A stretch of 64,000 bases of DNA, taken from assembly GCA_037975125.1 (NCBI GenBank), contig CM075857.1:25445207-25509206 (forward strand), in the 5' to 3' direction. Under the pieces are notes generated by a model that saw only the letters and a list, made by a program, of their open reading frames with translations, was not told where the DNA came from and did no database searches. A program made the translations under genes and the position numbers. Source of the DNA: Latrodectus hesperus (lineage: Eukaryota; Arthropoda; Arachnida; Araneae; Theridiidae). Every line of letters starts with the position of its first letter. Position 1 is the first letter of the stretch. Shown piece after piece: positions 10,269 to 25,870 of the stretch.

Positions 10269-12199
10269 TTTTAAATATAATAACTCAAACTATTTGAAAA
10301 ACACGAAATTTAAAATAATTAAAAATAGAACTGTGACACATCTGAGAATAAGACAAACATAAGGACTCCCTTTAATTTTGTGGACAGTTCAAATAAATTA
10401 TTGATTTTTTTCCATTTTTACATCAAATAAGCTCGCGACTAATAAGCTAAGCTATTATAACTTTTTTTGTAAAATTAAAGTCACCCAAAGCACACTTTAA
10501 TGCATGCTTGATACACTTGTTTCAATACACTTGTTTTAGAAATGAAAAAAAAAATTGTTTAACGTTTGATTGAATGATTAATTTTACTATTTCATGTAAT
10601 CATTAAAAATTTTATATTTAAAAAATGTTTTTTAATCTTTGATATAGTAATTTTTTAAATGTTACTATACACTGTAAATAACTCTTATAAGTTATTTTAT
10701 TTTAAAAAAATTTTTTTTACAAGTATTAAATTTTAACACATTTTTGTAATAAACGTGTAATTGCAGTTAATTAGTTATTTCTCACTTCTAAATACTTGTT
10801 TAGAAATAAATAGAGACACTGTACGATATATTTAGAAATTTGTATTTATTTAAGAGTGAAGGAAAAATTACTTGTTATATATAAAATTATGAAATACAAA
10901 TAATTCTTTATATAATGAATAACACAAAAAATGCTTAAATGAAATTTTATTATTAAAATTAATTAATAAAATAGAATTATTTAAATTTATATTTACTTGT
11001 GACTTTAAAGTAAAAATTTAAAACATAAATAGATAATATAAATTAAATAACTTCATTGAAAATTATAAAATATCTAATAAGGTTAATGTCTTAAAATATA
11101 TATTACATAACATCCCAAGATATTTACGGGTATATTTGATTCTTTAAAAAAAATTAACCATTCAGAAAATATGTGACCAGAAAATTGCTTAAGATAAATT
11201 TGCCTTAAGTGCTTTCAAAGAAAGAATAACATATAAAAATGTTTTCATCAAATATTGTTTATTCAGAATTAATTGAGAGAAAAAAATGATTGAATAGCGG
11301 TGAAATTCTGAATAACTATGATTTTATGTCAAATTTTGAAAGCATTCCGAATTTTATTAGAATTTTAACTTAAAATTTTTCATCTTTTATTATTTTATAT
11401 CTTATCCTCAAGGTTTGAATTGGGATTTTTTCTTTTACATTATATAATTGAAAATTGGTCATAAATATTTCTTTTTCATAGTTTCAGATTTATTACTCTT
11501 TGGATAAATGCTTAATTGATTAGTATTCGAGATTTGGTAATTTATTCAATATACATATCTGCCAAGTTCTTGTCTTGTGTAATACGGGCTTCGTACAGCT
11601 CTTAGAAGTTCCCGGGATTTGATTTTTTCCTGTGCCTTGGAAACTCCTTGGAATTTCTTATTGACTCCTGGAGAATTGTAAACAATTCCTAAAAACTACC
11701 TCTTTAGAATTTTATCTGTTATTTTTTATAAAAAAACTTTTAATTTCATGAGTTTGTCATTTTACTTTTTGAAATTTCAAGTGAAATAATCTGGAAAGTA
11801 TTTAAATGTTAGTTTTTGAATCCTTACAGAATATAAGCAAGACTATATAAGTAAAATTTACAGAGAGAAAATAAAAAATGGATTTTCTTCTAAATATTTT
11901 TTAATATCACTGAAAAGAAGTTAGCAAATAAAAAAGTTATTCATTGCAATATTATTTTGCATGAACTATTCAGGTCTGCCAAACAGTCGTGTGATTTCAT
12001 CTAAGTTTTAGTTTTGTCGTTATATAATGTATCTAAAATTAACGCGTATCAAAATATAATTCAGTTTTAAAAGTTTCAAAGAAGTGTTTAAATCATCAGA
12101 AGCATTTGTCTGGTTTCGAAACTGTATTGAAGACTATTTAGATCCTATACAAAATATAGTGGAAGTATATTATTTTATTATCCTATTAATAAAATCTCT
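10269..12199. other. AT-rich DNA, no gene seen
   Basis: Strongly AT-rich, with no frame above background. A segment near 11600-11700 containing TTGACTCCTGG resembles a segment at 13719-13775 with AATGACTCCTGG, so both may be very old copies of one repeat. Support is weak. Confidence 0.6.
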
Positions 12200-12234
12200 A
12201 TCAGAGATATTATCCTATCAATAATATCTCTGAT
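12200..12234. repeat. Perfect 13-bp inverted repeat
   Basis: ATCAGAGATATTA (12200-12212) is the exact reverse complement of 12222-12234, with a 9-base loop. It overlaps a local direct duplication of TATCCTATYAATAA words beginning near 12180. Confidence 0.75.
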
Positions 12235-13919
<1,685 letters not shown>

Positions 13920-14330
13920 CAATGCGACTTTAGCTTATTCGTCGGTTCTTTTTCATTACTATTATTATTCAGATGTTTCTTTCATTTGGTGTGACCAGAC
14001 TTTAATCTCTCTGAAGCCGTTTGTTATTTTGGGATATTTTCCCCCGTTTAAAGCAAAAGTGAGAGGTGAACGCTCTATGAGGGAGCGACATTTTTGCCCC
14101 GTGCACGTGTGGTGCGAGGGAGGGATTTTGATATAAAAAAAGTATTGGTAGGGATCAGTGCGTGGGGGGACGGGCATTTGGAGGACTCACTCCATTGTTT
14201 CGTTACCGGGTTCCTTCTTTATAATAAAACTTGAAAATCAAACTCGATTTGCGCGGCGGTCGTTGAACTGCGGAGGAGGGTGACGTGTTTCACTGCGGGT
14301 GCTGAAGGAAGCACCTTTAGCAATTTAATT
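13920..14330. promoter_or_regulatory. GC-richer island, putative regulatory element
   Basis: About 400 bp with GC-rich stretches GTGCACGTGTGGTGCGAGGG (about 14100) and TTGCGCGGCGGTCGTTG (about 14249). Frames are open on both strands at once (13909-14136 plus, 13965-14177 minus), which argues that low stop density reflects composition and not coding. Homeodomain-like TTTAATC and TTAT cores are present. Function is inferred. Confidence 0.35.
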
Positions 14331-16734
<2,404 letters not shown>

Positions 16735-17300
16735 GACATAGCTGGAATAATTGTGAGAATGAGAAATTTTTACGTGTCGGCGGTTCATAGATGTGGGGAA
16801 CATTATACAGACATGTGTAAAAAGGGATGTTAAGAGCTTATGGCCTTTATTTTGTACCTCATCATAGTTATGTTCAGACCATTTGCCTTGTCCTGTGTGA
16901 TTCCTCTGACCGACTGACCAGCTGTCGTGGGTATGCTCCCAGCAGATGCCATTTTATAACTGGACTTCTTCATTCAGCTGTCCCAAATTTATTATTTTCT
17001 TTTCCACCCAAATTAATGCGCTGTCGTTATCAAATATAGCGGCAGTTAGGAAGTCCAAAATGAGAGATAATGACCGCCGATGTTTGTTGTTCGGCTTGTT
17101 TCCTGGTAATGAGAGGAGCCTGGTGCATTGGGTGATTAGGCTTCTTTTTTGAATTACCTACATTTTTAGCGCTCTTGTGTAGCAACATAATTCAGCATGA
17201 TGTGTTAATGAGGTTGCACCAGCCGCTCAGAGATGAGCCATCACATCTAAAATCAATCTATTGACGTCAAAACAACTGCTTGAAGCTGATGCTGAATCTG
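16735..17300. promoter_or_regulatory. GC-richer island, putative regulatory element
   Basis: About 560 bp of lower AT content. Motifs include TTATGGCCTTTATTTTG near 16838, CATTTTATAACTGG near 16949, and CAGCTG-type E boxes near 16920 and 16975, compatible with homeodomain and bHLH sites. Two overlapping plus frames (16827-17039 and 16946-17152) are unrecognised. The motif-dense, frame-free character suggests an enhancer. Function is inferred. Confidence 0.35.
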
Positions 17301-18764
17301 ACTAGGTGGTTTTAATTTGGGAAAAATTTTAAGCCCTTCATGAGAAATAATTCATAGAATCAATTTCATGTCCATAGATAATCAATTCTATTTAACTCGT
17401 CGCGTAAATTTTCTAGTTGGTTTTTGATTGAATTGAGTATCGTCGCGATAAATTGAAAAGTCAAGTATTCTGTATAGATTTTAAAAAAAGTGTTATAAAA
17501 ATGATTAGTTTTATAAAGTTATTAAACTTTATTTAAATATTAGTTTTTTTCCTCTTCGTTATGTAATAAAAGATAGTTTCTTATATTATGATTAAGTTTT
17601 TAGTATATATTTATTGTCATTTTAACATTTTTATCTGACTTTACTTTAAAATTCTGATCCCAATAAGTTTCGAAAGACGAGGAAAAATTCAAAAGCTACA
17701 TTTTTTCTATTGAGTAAATATTTTTAAACTATATTAAAAGAGCATTTCGTTAATATTTCTCTTTTTATTTATTCGTTTTATTCCTGTGAATATTATTTAT
17801 AAAACAAACAATTGTTATTCGGTAGATTTAAAAATATTGAGCATTGATATCCATATTGGATGAGGAATGTCTACTAATTTTATGCTTTTGAAAACGATAA
17901 AAAATTAAATTTTATTTCTAATTTTCTTTGATATCATCACATAAAGAGCATAGCAATTTCGTAAATCTAAGAAGGATATGCCATTCTTTGCGTCATAAAA
18001 TGTCCTCGAGTATGTCAGAAAAATATGTTATTTCTTTTATATTTTAAATATATTTTTTTGTTGTGCTGAGAAATTATGCTTTTATTTGACCACAAAATCA
18101 AAAATATAACTCTTTAAAGATAATTTTCATTTTTTTATAATGCATTTGTTATGTTAAATTCCACGTTAAATTAAAAGATTCTTCTCTACTTCCCTTAAAT
18201 CAAGAGTTTCAACATTACACACAGTTTAAAAATAATTTTCTCCATCTTTTCGTGCGATCATTTAACCTAATTAAATGTAAAAGTGATTTTGCTCATTATG
18301 CGAAAATTTGCACTTGGTTAATTAATTCTTACAAAAAATAAATCGTTTATCCATGACAAAAAAAGAAACAAAAATAAATTCATATCTTGTCTGATATTGA
18401 GGAATCTAGTATTGGATCTGATATTGGAAAATTTTTATTTGTGAACTGAACATACTAAAAAATTTATAATAGTACACAACTCAGAACTTTTTTCATTTTT
18501 AAATATCAGCATATATAGCTGGGAACTATTTTTATTTTTTGGCTATTTGAAATCATTGAATTGTGCAGTTTTTGTCTGAATGATTATTAGAAAGTAGAAA
18601 TGATATTTACTTCAAAGCAGTCTTCAATAGCTTTTGAATGAAAAAATATAGTCTAAATTTCCAAACACTCAGAAGTACAGTTCTGGTTTTGGCAATTATT
18701 TTTATCTGTTACTCTTGTATATCTTAAAAAATGTAGGAAAATAATAAGAAAGTTAAGAAAGTTG

Positions 18765-18766
<2 letters not shown>
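17301..18766. other. AT-rich DNA, no gene seen
   Basis: I see nothing beyond AT-rich sequence with dense stops. Confidence 0.65.

Positions 18767-18835
<69 letters not shown>
18767..18835. repeat. (AT)n microsatellite, about 68 bp
   Basis: An uninterrupted AT dinucleotide array. Confidence 0.97.
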
Positions 18836-18836
<1 letters not shown>

Positions 18837-19384
18837 AGTAAAATTTCTTATTTTATATTATTTTTTATTGCCTAATCAAGAAATTACGTGAACAGAGAAT
18901 CAGCACATATTTTACAAAGAAATCAATATATTTCCAGTATTTCACTAATTTATTACAGTTAGTATGAGTATTTTAACTTTTTAGTTTAAAGATCATATTT
19001 TATATTGCAAAAAAAATTATATGTCGCAGAAAAATTATATTTATCATGACTCACCTATCAAAATATTTTTGGAAACTACTGTAGAATAATAATTTCAAGT
19101 ATCAACACATTTTTACTAGCATATTTTTAATAATTTAAATCCACGTGACTGTGTTGAATATCAATATTTTTCTTATCTAATAATATTACATGAATAATTA
19201 AAATACTTGTAAAACAATTACTTCGTAATATTTTCTAGCCATTAACTTTTTTTTTGATATTTAGATCTATTTAAATTAAGATAAGTATATTAATCATATA
19301 ATAGTGAATTGTTCTTAAGATCAATATAGATTTAACTAATAATTATATTTAAAAATATGTTTTTTATATATGCATATGAGTATT

Positions 19385-19387
<3 letters not shown>
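18836..19387. other. AT-rich DNA, no gene seen
   Basis: Nothing recognised. Confidence 0.6.
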
Positions 19388-19481
<94 letters not shown>

Positions 19482-19482
19482 T
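19388..19482. repeat. (AT)n then (AC)n compound microsatellite
   Basis: About 78 bp of AT repeat followed by about eight AC units, directly abutting the left end of the Tc1/mariner relic that follows. Confidence 0.95.
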
Positions 19483-20850
19483 TGCTAGAAAAAAGTAGGA
19501 CATCAGGGTTTTTTAAAATAAGTGAAGAACTTTGAATTTTTACAAAATAATTTCATTATAGCACTTTTAAAAACTTACTTACAATCAGATAACTATATCT
19601 GTAACATGAAATAAAAATTATTTGCTCATTGGAATTAAAAAATATTTTCACTCACATCATATTGTGTGAATAAAGTAGAAGGACAGTTCTAAATAAGGAA
19701 AATAAAAGTCTTGTTAATAAAGAATTCTTCTATCATATGCTTTAACTAGTTCAAAGACTCTCTTTGCCATTGAATCATATGAGATATGAATTTTGGTTTG
19801 ACAAAAATTGTCAGAAACACAATTCAAAGCTTATGGAAGTTCGATCAAAGATTCATATTGCTTGCCTCTGGCGTAAACACGCCGAACAGTTACTGATTAT
19901 GTTTTTAACAATATTGAGGTGTGTACTTTTAGCAGGTTATGGTAAAACCCGAATATTATTTGTTTTAAATCAATTTTTAACAATATTGACTGTGTGAATT
20001 GATGTTCCATATTGCTGAAATATCCAATTTTCTCCTTCTAGATTAGCACCATAGGGAAGAAACTCTAAATTTAAAATTTGAATGTAATCTTTATGCTTCT
20101 GTCTTTCATCCAGAAACTCTAGATTGGTCTTTCCAACGTAGCCAACAGATATCCAAAGCATTAAACTACCTCCTCCTACCTGTCTGGAAGAATAAGTTTC
20201 TTCTTGTGTACCCAGACAATGCCAACAATATTGACCAACCGTTTGGGGTCATCTAAATTTAATTTTTTTCCATCAGAAAAAACAACTGAAGTACATTCGG
20301 AGTTCCAAGGCATGTGTCCTTTGTTCCACTGTAGCCTGTGCTCAATGTGCCTTTTGTTCCATTTAACATAATGTTTTCTTTTCTTGAATATGAACGTATC
20401 AGATTTTTTTATGTATGTCCTTCTGATTACACGCGTGATTCCAAATAGGTCTTGTGCTTTTCCAATGTTTCCATGCGTTTTTTTAATTTCTTTAAAGATT
20501 TTTCTTTGATAATATAGTGTAAAATTTTTAGGTCTGTCAGTCTTTGCTTTCCTCTGACTTAAGATTTTTCAAGAAGTTAGAAACAGCGTTTGAACTGATA
20601 TGTAGGTGCTTTACAATTTCTCTTAGATTTTTGCCCACATCCTTACATCCCACAATTTGGCTTTTTTAAAATTCCTTTAAAGGTTTCCCCCTAAACATTT
20701 TAACTGTACAGAAATTGAGGAATTTTTTCAACAAGATATGTTTTTTGAAAGAAAGACAGTTTAAAGAACAATGCTTTCAACAAACTGCTATAGATTCCAA
20801 AATGAGAATATTTTTGCAGGTGTCCTACTTTTTTCACAGACCAAAATTCT
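19480..20850 (-). mobile_element. Tc1/mariner transposon relic, near full length
   Basis: About 1.37 kb, the usual size for the superfamily. Terminal inverted repeats are recognisable: AGAAAAAAGTAGGACA near 19488-19503 on the left and its near-exact reverse complement TGTCCTACTTTTTTC at 20821-20835 on the right, each reading inward. A second, similar word (TGTGAATAAAGTAGAAGGACA, near 19664-19684) lies inside the left end, as in elements with long repeats carrying internal direct repeats. The interior holds a decayed minus-strand transposase. The outer limits are approximate because the ends are mutated and the left one abuts a microsatellite. Confidence 0.85.
19714..20698 (-). pseudogene. Tc1/mariner transposase pseudogene, full length, catalytically dead
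   Basis: Read on the minus strand from ATG at 20698 to TAA at 19714 this is about 328 codons, the normal length for a Tc1-type transposase, which excises and reinserts its element at TA sites in the nucleus. The start MFRGKPLKEF and the helix-turn-helix segment SQIVGCKDVGKNLREIVKHL (20595-20670) match the N-terminal DNA-binding domain. The DDE domain follows: VFSDGKKLNLDDP with the first catalytic Asp kept (codon near 20272-20274), VGGGSLMLW, then ENWIFQQYG where the second Asp is Tyr (near 20009-20011). In the block normally SPDLN-PIEN it reads STHLNIVKN, so the third acidic residue is Lys. The C-terminus DSMAKRVFELVKAYDRRILY ends at the stop. Frames change near 20180 and in the C-terminal third, and several in-frame stops are present. 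Family placement is by my recall of conserved blocks, not an alignment. Confidence 0.85.
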
Positions 20851-21007
20851 TTAAGTATTATTTTATAATATTTTGTTAGTGATATATAAAACTCATTCAT
20901 TGAAAATAAAAGAAAAATTAGTTTAAGAAAATAGAAAAGAAAAATTAATTGCGCTAAAATTTAAAGTTGTATTCATCAATGCTTGAATTTTACAAATTCT
21001 GAGACTT

Positions 21008-21009
<2 letters not shown>

Positions 21010-21089
<80 letters not shown>
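21010..21089. repeat. (AT)n microsatellite, about 80 bp
   Basis: An uninterrupted TA array about 160 bp beyond the right end of the transposon relic. Confidence 0.97.
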
Positions 21090-21091
<2 letters not shown>

Positions 21092-21290
21092 CATTATAAA
21101 AACTAATGATTATTAATATTTTTTAAATCGTAAATCAAAATGCCTTTATAAATTCGTCGTTTTAATAAAATATATTGAACAAGTATTTCTCGGATGGTAT
21201 AAATATGAAACTGTTATTTTAAGAGAATGGAAACTTTACTCTTCACTGTAGAAATAATACTAAAATAGGGGGTGAAATTCGAAGTAATTT

Positions 21291-21460
21291 TGGTAGCCGT
21301 AGCCGAATGGTTTTAGCGCTCTTTCCTTCGATTCATGGATTCAAATCTCACCTTGGTCTAGTATATATGTAATTTTTGAATCATTTTAATCTATAGGTCT
21401 CAGCCTCTTTAAGCTTCGTATGCATAAAATGACCGTTGAGCGGCAAATAAGTCAAACCAA
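21291..21460 (+). mobile_element. SINE family A, diverged copy
   Basis: About 170 bp collinear with the copy at 4409-4584: TAGCCGAATGGTTTTAGCGC (A-box region), GGATTCAAATCTCACCTTGG (decayed B box and acceptor), AATCATTTTAATCTATAGG and ATGACCGTTGAGCGGCAAA near the 3' end. The B box has lost the invariant GTTCGA, so internal Pol III promotion is probably dead. No convincing target duplication remains. Confidence 0.85.
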
Positions 21461-21519
21461 TTTGATGCACTTTTATTGCTCGATTTTGACAAATTCCTAA
21501 AATAATGACTGATAGATTG

Positions 21520-21755
21520 AAAATCTAAATTCGTTATTCTGGTCTATTTAGTATTTCTGGACATAAATTTGTTATTTTGGTATTTTTAAAATTTCTGAAC
21601 GTAAATTTTATTCTCTTTAAATAATTTACATTCAACAATTTTAAAGAGACCAGAATAACGAATTTACGTTCAGAAAATCTAAAGAGATCAGAATAAACAA
21701 TTTGCATTTAGAAATTCTATTCTGGTCTCTTAAGAATTTCTGAATGCAAGTATAT
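21520..21755. repeat. Foldback array of ~38-bp units in opposed orientation
   Basis: Roughly six degenerate units of about 30-38 bp are built from TTTCTGAACGTAAATT and TTATTCTGGTCT words. The left half reads in one orientation (near 21526-21625) and the right half in the other (near 21641-21745). The clearest inverted pair is AATTCGTTATTCTGGTCT (21528-21545) against its exact reverse complement at 21647-21664. A second hairpin pairs TTGCATTTAGAAATTCT (about 21700-21717) with 21732-21748, one mismatch. It could be the core of a foldback/MITE or a palindromic satellite remnant. Confidence 0.75.
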
Positions 21756-22559
21756 TCTTGAATTTTCACATTTATGCAAAATACGAATGTTACCGATTTA
21801 ATTTAGCACGCACTACAATTGTCCTTCATTTTTTTCCAATCTGGTTGATAATATAAATACTTTTTTTATATATAATTAAACCTTAATTAACTAGAACAGA
21901 TTCATTTTAAAAAACACAAATATTATTCACACTAATTTAATAATTTTCATAAACTAAGTTTGCAAATGTTTTTAAATGTAGTTTTTAATCAGCATAATTC
22001 GTTACTTCATTTGTTTATCTGCATTTTTAACGTATTTTTAATCAGCATAGCAATCAGCAGTATGGTAATTTTTAATCAGCAACGGCAATCAAACGATTTC
22101 ATAATCGTCTTTGATTGCTGTTACCGTAATTAAAACAACAATTTATGATTATTTAGCTTCGAAGTTTACGGAAAATTTATTGTTCGTCATGCATGATTGA
22201 ATCATTTGCAGCTCCTAATCTGGTTAGTATTTAAATATTCTTTTCTATTTAAGTTATTCCTACATAACGTTGCAATTTTTGCAAGCAATGGTATCTTTGT
22301 TTTAAAAGCAGTCCTTCCTCAAAGTGCTAGGAATTTTCAATCTTGTGTTAAAAATATGATCTGTTTATCATAGATTATTTTCTAAAATGCAAATTCTATA
22401 TTTAAATTTTCCTATATGACTGCTGTAGTTTTTACTTAATGGTGCATAAAAAAATATGATTTGTCAGTTTATTTTAAACTTATTGTTCTTTGTCAAATTA
22501 CTTTTTCCAAGAACTGAAACATTGAAAGCGGACATACTTTTTTTAAATCTTTAAACAAA
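21756..22559. other. AT-rich DNA, no gene seen
   Basis: Repeated TAATCAGCA words between about 21985 and 22080 (AGTTTTTAATCAGCA and similar, about four times) form an imprecise local repeat. No coding content is seen. Confidence 0.6.
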
Positions 22560-22990
22560 GATTTTTCTAAAAATAATATCTTTTAATGTCAGTGTTCTCA
22601 AGGCATTGCATACATAATAAGCAACTGCTCGCTGTGCCTATTAAAGAACGGGTCCTCATATCCAAGTTGTCATCTTCCAAATAAATGATGTAAAATGGAC
22701 GTGTTGTATAATTTAATACCTCCGGGTCCGCCATAAATAAAGCTGTGATGGAGAAGTCTTTAGTTTTATCATCGGCCGGAGAAGGATCACTCCAGATCAA
22801 GTGCACGCTTCCTCAACCTCTAAAGATCATTGGAAGACCGCGCGCGGGTAAACAGCGGGTGTCGTGAAAAACCGTATTTAGAAATCATTTGTCCGAACAT
22901 GCCTTCTTGGGATCCTTAAAGAAAAGACCCGATCGTAAAGTCTTTGGCGATCGTAAAATTTCAGTTTCACAACTCCTCTTCGCGTTTTAT
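22560..22990. promoter_or_regulatory. GC-richer island, putative regulatory element
   Basis: About 430 bp with a GC-rich centre at 22720-22860 (TCATCGGCCGGAGAAGGATC, CCGCGCGCGGGTAAAC). GATCGTAAA is repeated at about 22931 and 22949. Homeodomain-like CCATAAATAAAG is present near 22732. A 79-codon minus frame (22567-22806) is not recognised. Function is inferred. Confidence 0.35.
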
Positions 22991-24371
22991 TTATTTTATA
23001 TATATTAAGCTCTGACTCGCCTATCTTTCACTATTAATTTTACAACTGCTTGATCTGTCTTGGAGTTTCTCAATGAATGTACCATTCCTATTTTATGATT
23101 ATTGAATGGATGGGCGCTCTCTTTTTTTCTTCTGGATTTTTAATTCCCGATGCGAAGGAATATTTTTACTCTTTGGAATGTCTTATTTTTTATGCTTGTT
23201 TTGTGATTCTATCCTATTTTCTGAAAATGATTCTCATGAATTATGCTTACGAAACTTCGACTAGTATCTTTTCCCTTTTTTTAAAAAAAAATTTCTTTTA
23301 TCATCCGGAATAATTCATTTTACTTGGAATGGTTGTTAATACATCTCGGTGTTTCATATAAATTTAATTTAAGAATGGGAAGAACACACCTGCGGAAAGA
23401 ATTTATGTATTATAAAAATGTGATGGCATAGCAAATTGTATATTTGAAATGGAAATCACATGACTGAAGACTGCAGGAGAAGTTAAGAAACTGGTTTCTT
23501 AATATAATGTGATAGTCACGAAAGCTTGCTCAACAATTTTTTTATATCGAGGCTAATATTGGAGCCACATTTTATATTACAATCTGGTATAAAAGAAGAA
23601 GATGGGTCCACATGTATGTGTAACATATCCACTTCTCTCTCGAAATATCCAAATAAGTGGATAGCAAATGACATTCTTTAAAATCTCGAACGGCACAATG
23701 TCAATAGAGGTATTTTGTTAGAAGCCGCGATCTTTCATTTTTTTGTGTCAGAGTAATATATATTATGTATACAGAATGTTATATTTTAAATATGTAATAT
23801 ATATATATAACGTACTTCTATATATAATAACGATAAGTGTGTTCAGTGCAAATTATTTTAATAATTGTGGCGTGAGATTTTGTAATAGTTTAAATATTAT
23901 GTGTTATGCATTAATTTAATTTTAGTTTTTATCCCTTAATATATGTGTGAAAAGTTACTAAATCATTGCTTTTTTTATTTATCATTAAATAAAATTTATC
24001 AACCCATTTAGCATTCAATTTCTACTCAGACTTCATATGCAAAGACAATCAATATAATTATTTTATATTATGACAAAAAAAATTATTTCTAAATTTTAAT
24101 TTTTTCTTAAATTTCTATTATTGCAATATCAGTAATAATGATACTAATTATTAAAGCCATGTATTTTTTATTTTTATTGAATAAAAAAATTTAATACATT
24201 AAATAAATTATCATTCCCTTTTTCAGATTAAAGTTAATTTATGTTTTTAACTATATAACCAAATTTAGACTCGCTTTTTTTATATTTCATTAGTCTTCGA
24301 ATGTAACTTACTTCCAGCTTAGCTTTGAAGGAAAATGTTAGTTTTTAATCTTAGAAAATAAGGTTGGTAGA
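22991..24371. other. AT-rich DNA, no gene seen
   Basis: The 78-codon plus frame at 23077-23313 is hydrophobic and F/Y-rich, as expected of chance frames in T-rich sequence. Nothing else is recognised. Confidence 0.6.
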
Positions 24372-24686
24372 TCACTTCTTATTCTTCGTTGTCCAACAGG
24401 CATTTTCTATATTGATCAGAGCAGAAACTTTGTGACCTTTTACTGTCCTCTCTTTTCTTGTGTCAGATCTATCATTAGAATTCAAGACACTATGCTCGTC
24501 GCCGGAGAAATAATTGAAAAATGAATATTTCCCATTTTTATTTTCTTGTTCCTTTGTGTCTCTGGAAATAGTTGAAAAAGGAGAGTAATGTACTGGAGTA
24601 TGTTCTGAGAATCTAGAGCTAATTTGCGTTACTTTATTGTAATTCTCTGTCCAAATAAGATAGGTCATTTCGCATGTTTCGGGCAC
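24372..24686 (-). CDS. Unrecognised 104-codon open frame, possible exon
   Basis: A stop-free minus-strand frame of 104 codons in locally AT-rich DNA. The peptide is hydrophilic with mixed composition (for example HYSPFSTISRDTKEQENKNG) and lacks the F/I/Y bias of most chance frames here. A polypyrimidine-AG acceptor-like sequence TTTTTCAACTATTTCCAG lies inside it. I recognise no domain or family, see no paired donor, and there is no neighbouring gene to join it to. It may be chance, a relic of a mobile element, or an exon. Confidence 0.15.
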   Translation of the reverse strand: MPETCEMTYLIWTENYNKVTQISSRFSEHTPVHYSPFSTISRDTKEQENKNGKYSFFNYFSGDEHSVLNSNDRSDTRKERTVKGHKVSALINIENACWTTKNKK

Positions 24687-25050
24687 TTTGCCATGTCAGC
24701 TAACGACCCAAAACACTTCAGGCCTTTATTTTTACTTTATTATGTATTTGAGCAGTAAATCTAAGTAAAATTAGTCATGAGTATAACTCAACCCAAGTTA
24801 TTCAATAGCTTCTTTATTTTGAGTGGTTTACTTAATAGTGCTTTTAGAAAAGTTACAAGTTTCGTGTAATGGAATAATTTTTTGTTTTTAGTCTTATAAA
24901 AATATTCTTTTTAAATTAAATATTTCGTTAAATATGTGTAAAGTTAAGAAAGAAACTGTCTTAAGTGATGAAAAGAATACTGAGGACCATTATTATTTTC
25001 CAATTTGACATTATCAAGGAAGAAAAATGTCACTGCCTTTAAAATGTATT
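24687..25050. other. AT-rich DNA, no gene seen
   Basis: Nothing recognised. Confidence 0.6.
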
Positions 25051-25134
25051 TAAAAAATTATTTCTTAGTTGTAGATGACCATGATAAAAAATTATTTCTT
25101 AGTTGTAGATGACCTTAGTTGTAGATGACCATGA
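25051..25134. repeat. Short tandem duplication, 2.6 copies of about 34 bp
   Basis: Units at 25051-25084 and 25085-25114, and a partial one at 25115-25134, all contain TTAGTTGTAGATGACC. Near-identity suggests a recent slippage or duplication event. Confidence 0.85.
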
Positions 25135-25639
25135 TGTAAGCTCAATACGCTACCCAAAAAAGAATCGGGAAACACATAGTTCAACGTAAAACAGCCGTAT
25201 AATCGACGTTTTTTAAACAAAAATGGAATAGAAAACAATAGGCAAATTTTATCTTTAACATTGAAAATTACGTATTTTTGGGAATATACTGAAAAGTAGT
25301 TAACATGAATTCAACATGTAACAGTCATTTCATTGTTTCTAAATCACGTTGTTGATATCTTGATAATATGACTTTACTGCATTAATAAACTGGAAGGCCA
25401 CTTAGAAGTTTGTCAAACTAAATTAATGCCCCAATTAAAAGCATTATAATTAAGACATTGCAAGCTACTCAAAGTGTCACTTCCTGATTATAAAATTGGT
25501 TCTTGGGAACTAGAAACTTTCCTTGAAGATTTAGACAAAATTTTATCCTTGCAACAACACAGAATGAAGATTTGTATTTAATATAAATAGCCAGAAGAAG
25601 AAACCACAGTATGAAATCTTATTTATTCCAATAGCACTT
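25135..25639. other. AT-rich DNA, possible decayed coding relic, not identifiable
   Basis: Somewhat less AT-rich around 25380-25570. One plus-strand frame reads LPDYKIGSWELETFLEDLDK near 25480-25540, which has protein-like composition but is bounded by stops. I cannot assign it to a transposon family. Confidence 0.3.
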
Positions 25640-25870
25640 TCAGCGGGTAACTTCGACTTGTACTCTTCAGAACTGACTCCATAATGTTCGCATGTCTATA
25701 GTTTGTATTTCTTTGACAAGAGACTGCCGAACTGCTCTCAGAAGATTAGCCCTGGAGCGTTTTGAATGCGGGCCCGATGAATAGTGCAACGTGCTCTTCA
25801 CGCATGAGTCCTACTAACGTGACCATAGGTGGATTCTCATCTAGATAGAATTTGTTGCTAATATATTCCC
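25640..25870. other. GC-richer patch of unknown nature
   Basis: About 230 bp centred on TGAATGCGGGCCCGATGAAT (25761-25780). The word CGGGCCCGAT is shared with the island at 5539-5548. No recognisable frame. Confidence 0.3.

Noticed and set aside
19764..19997. 77-codon plus-strand frame
   Set aside because: It is the antisense of the C-terminal part of the Tc1/mariner transposase pseudogene.
25440..25560. Possible gag-like fragment of an LTR retrotransposon
   Set aside because: Only a ~20-residue stretch looks protein-like, and no protease, reverse transcriptase, LTR or primer-binding site is visible nearby.
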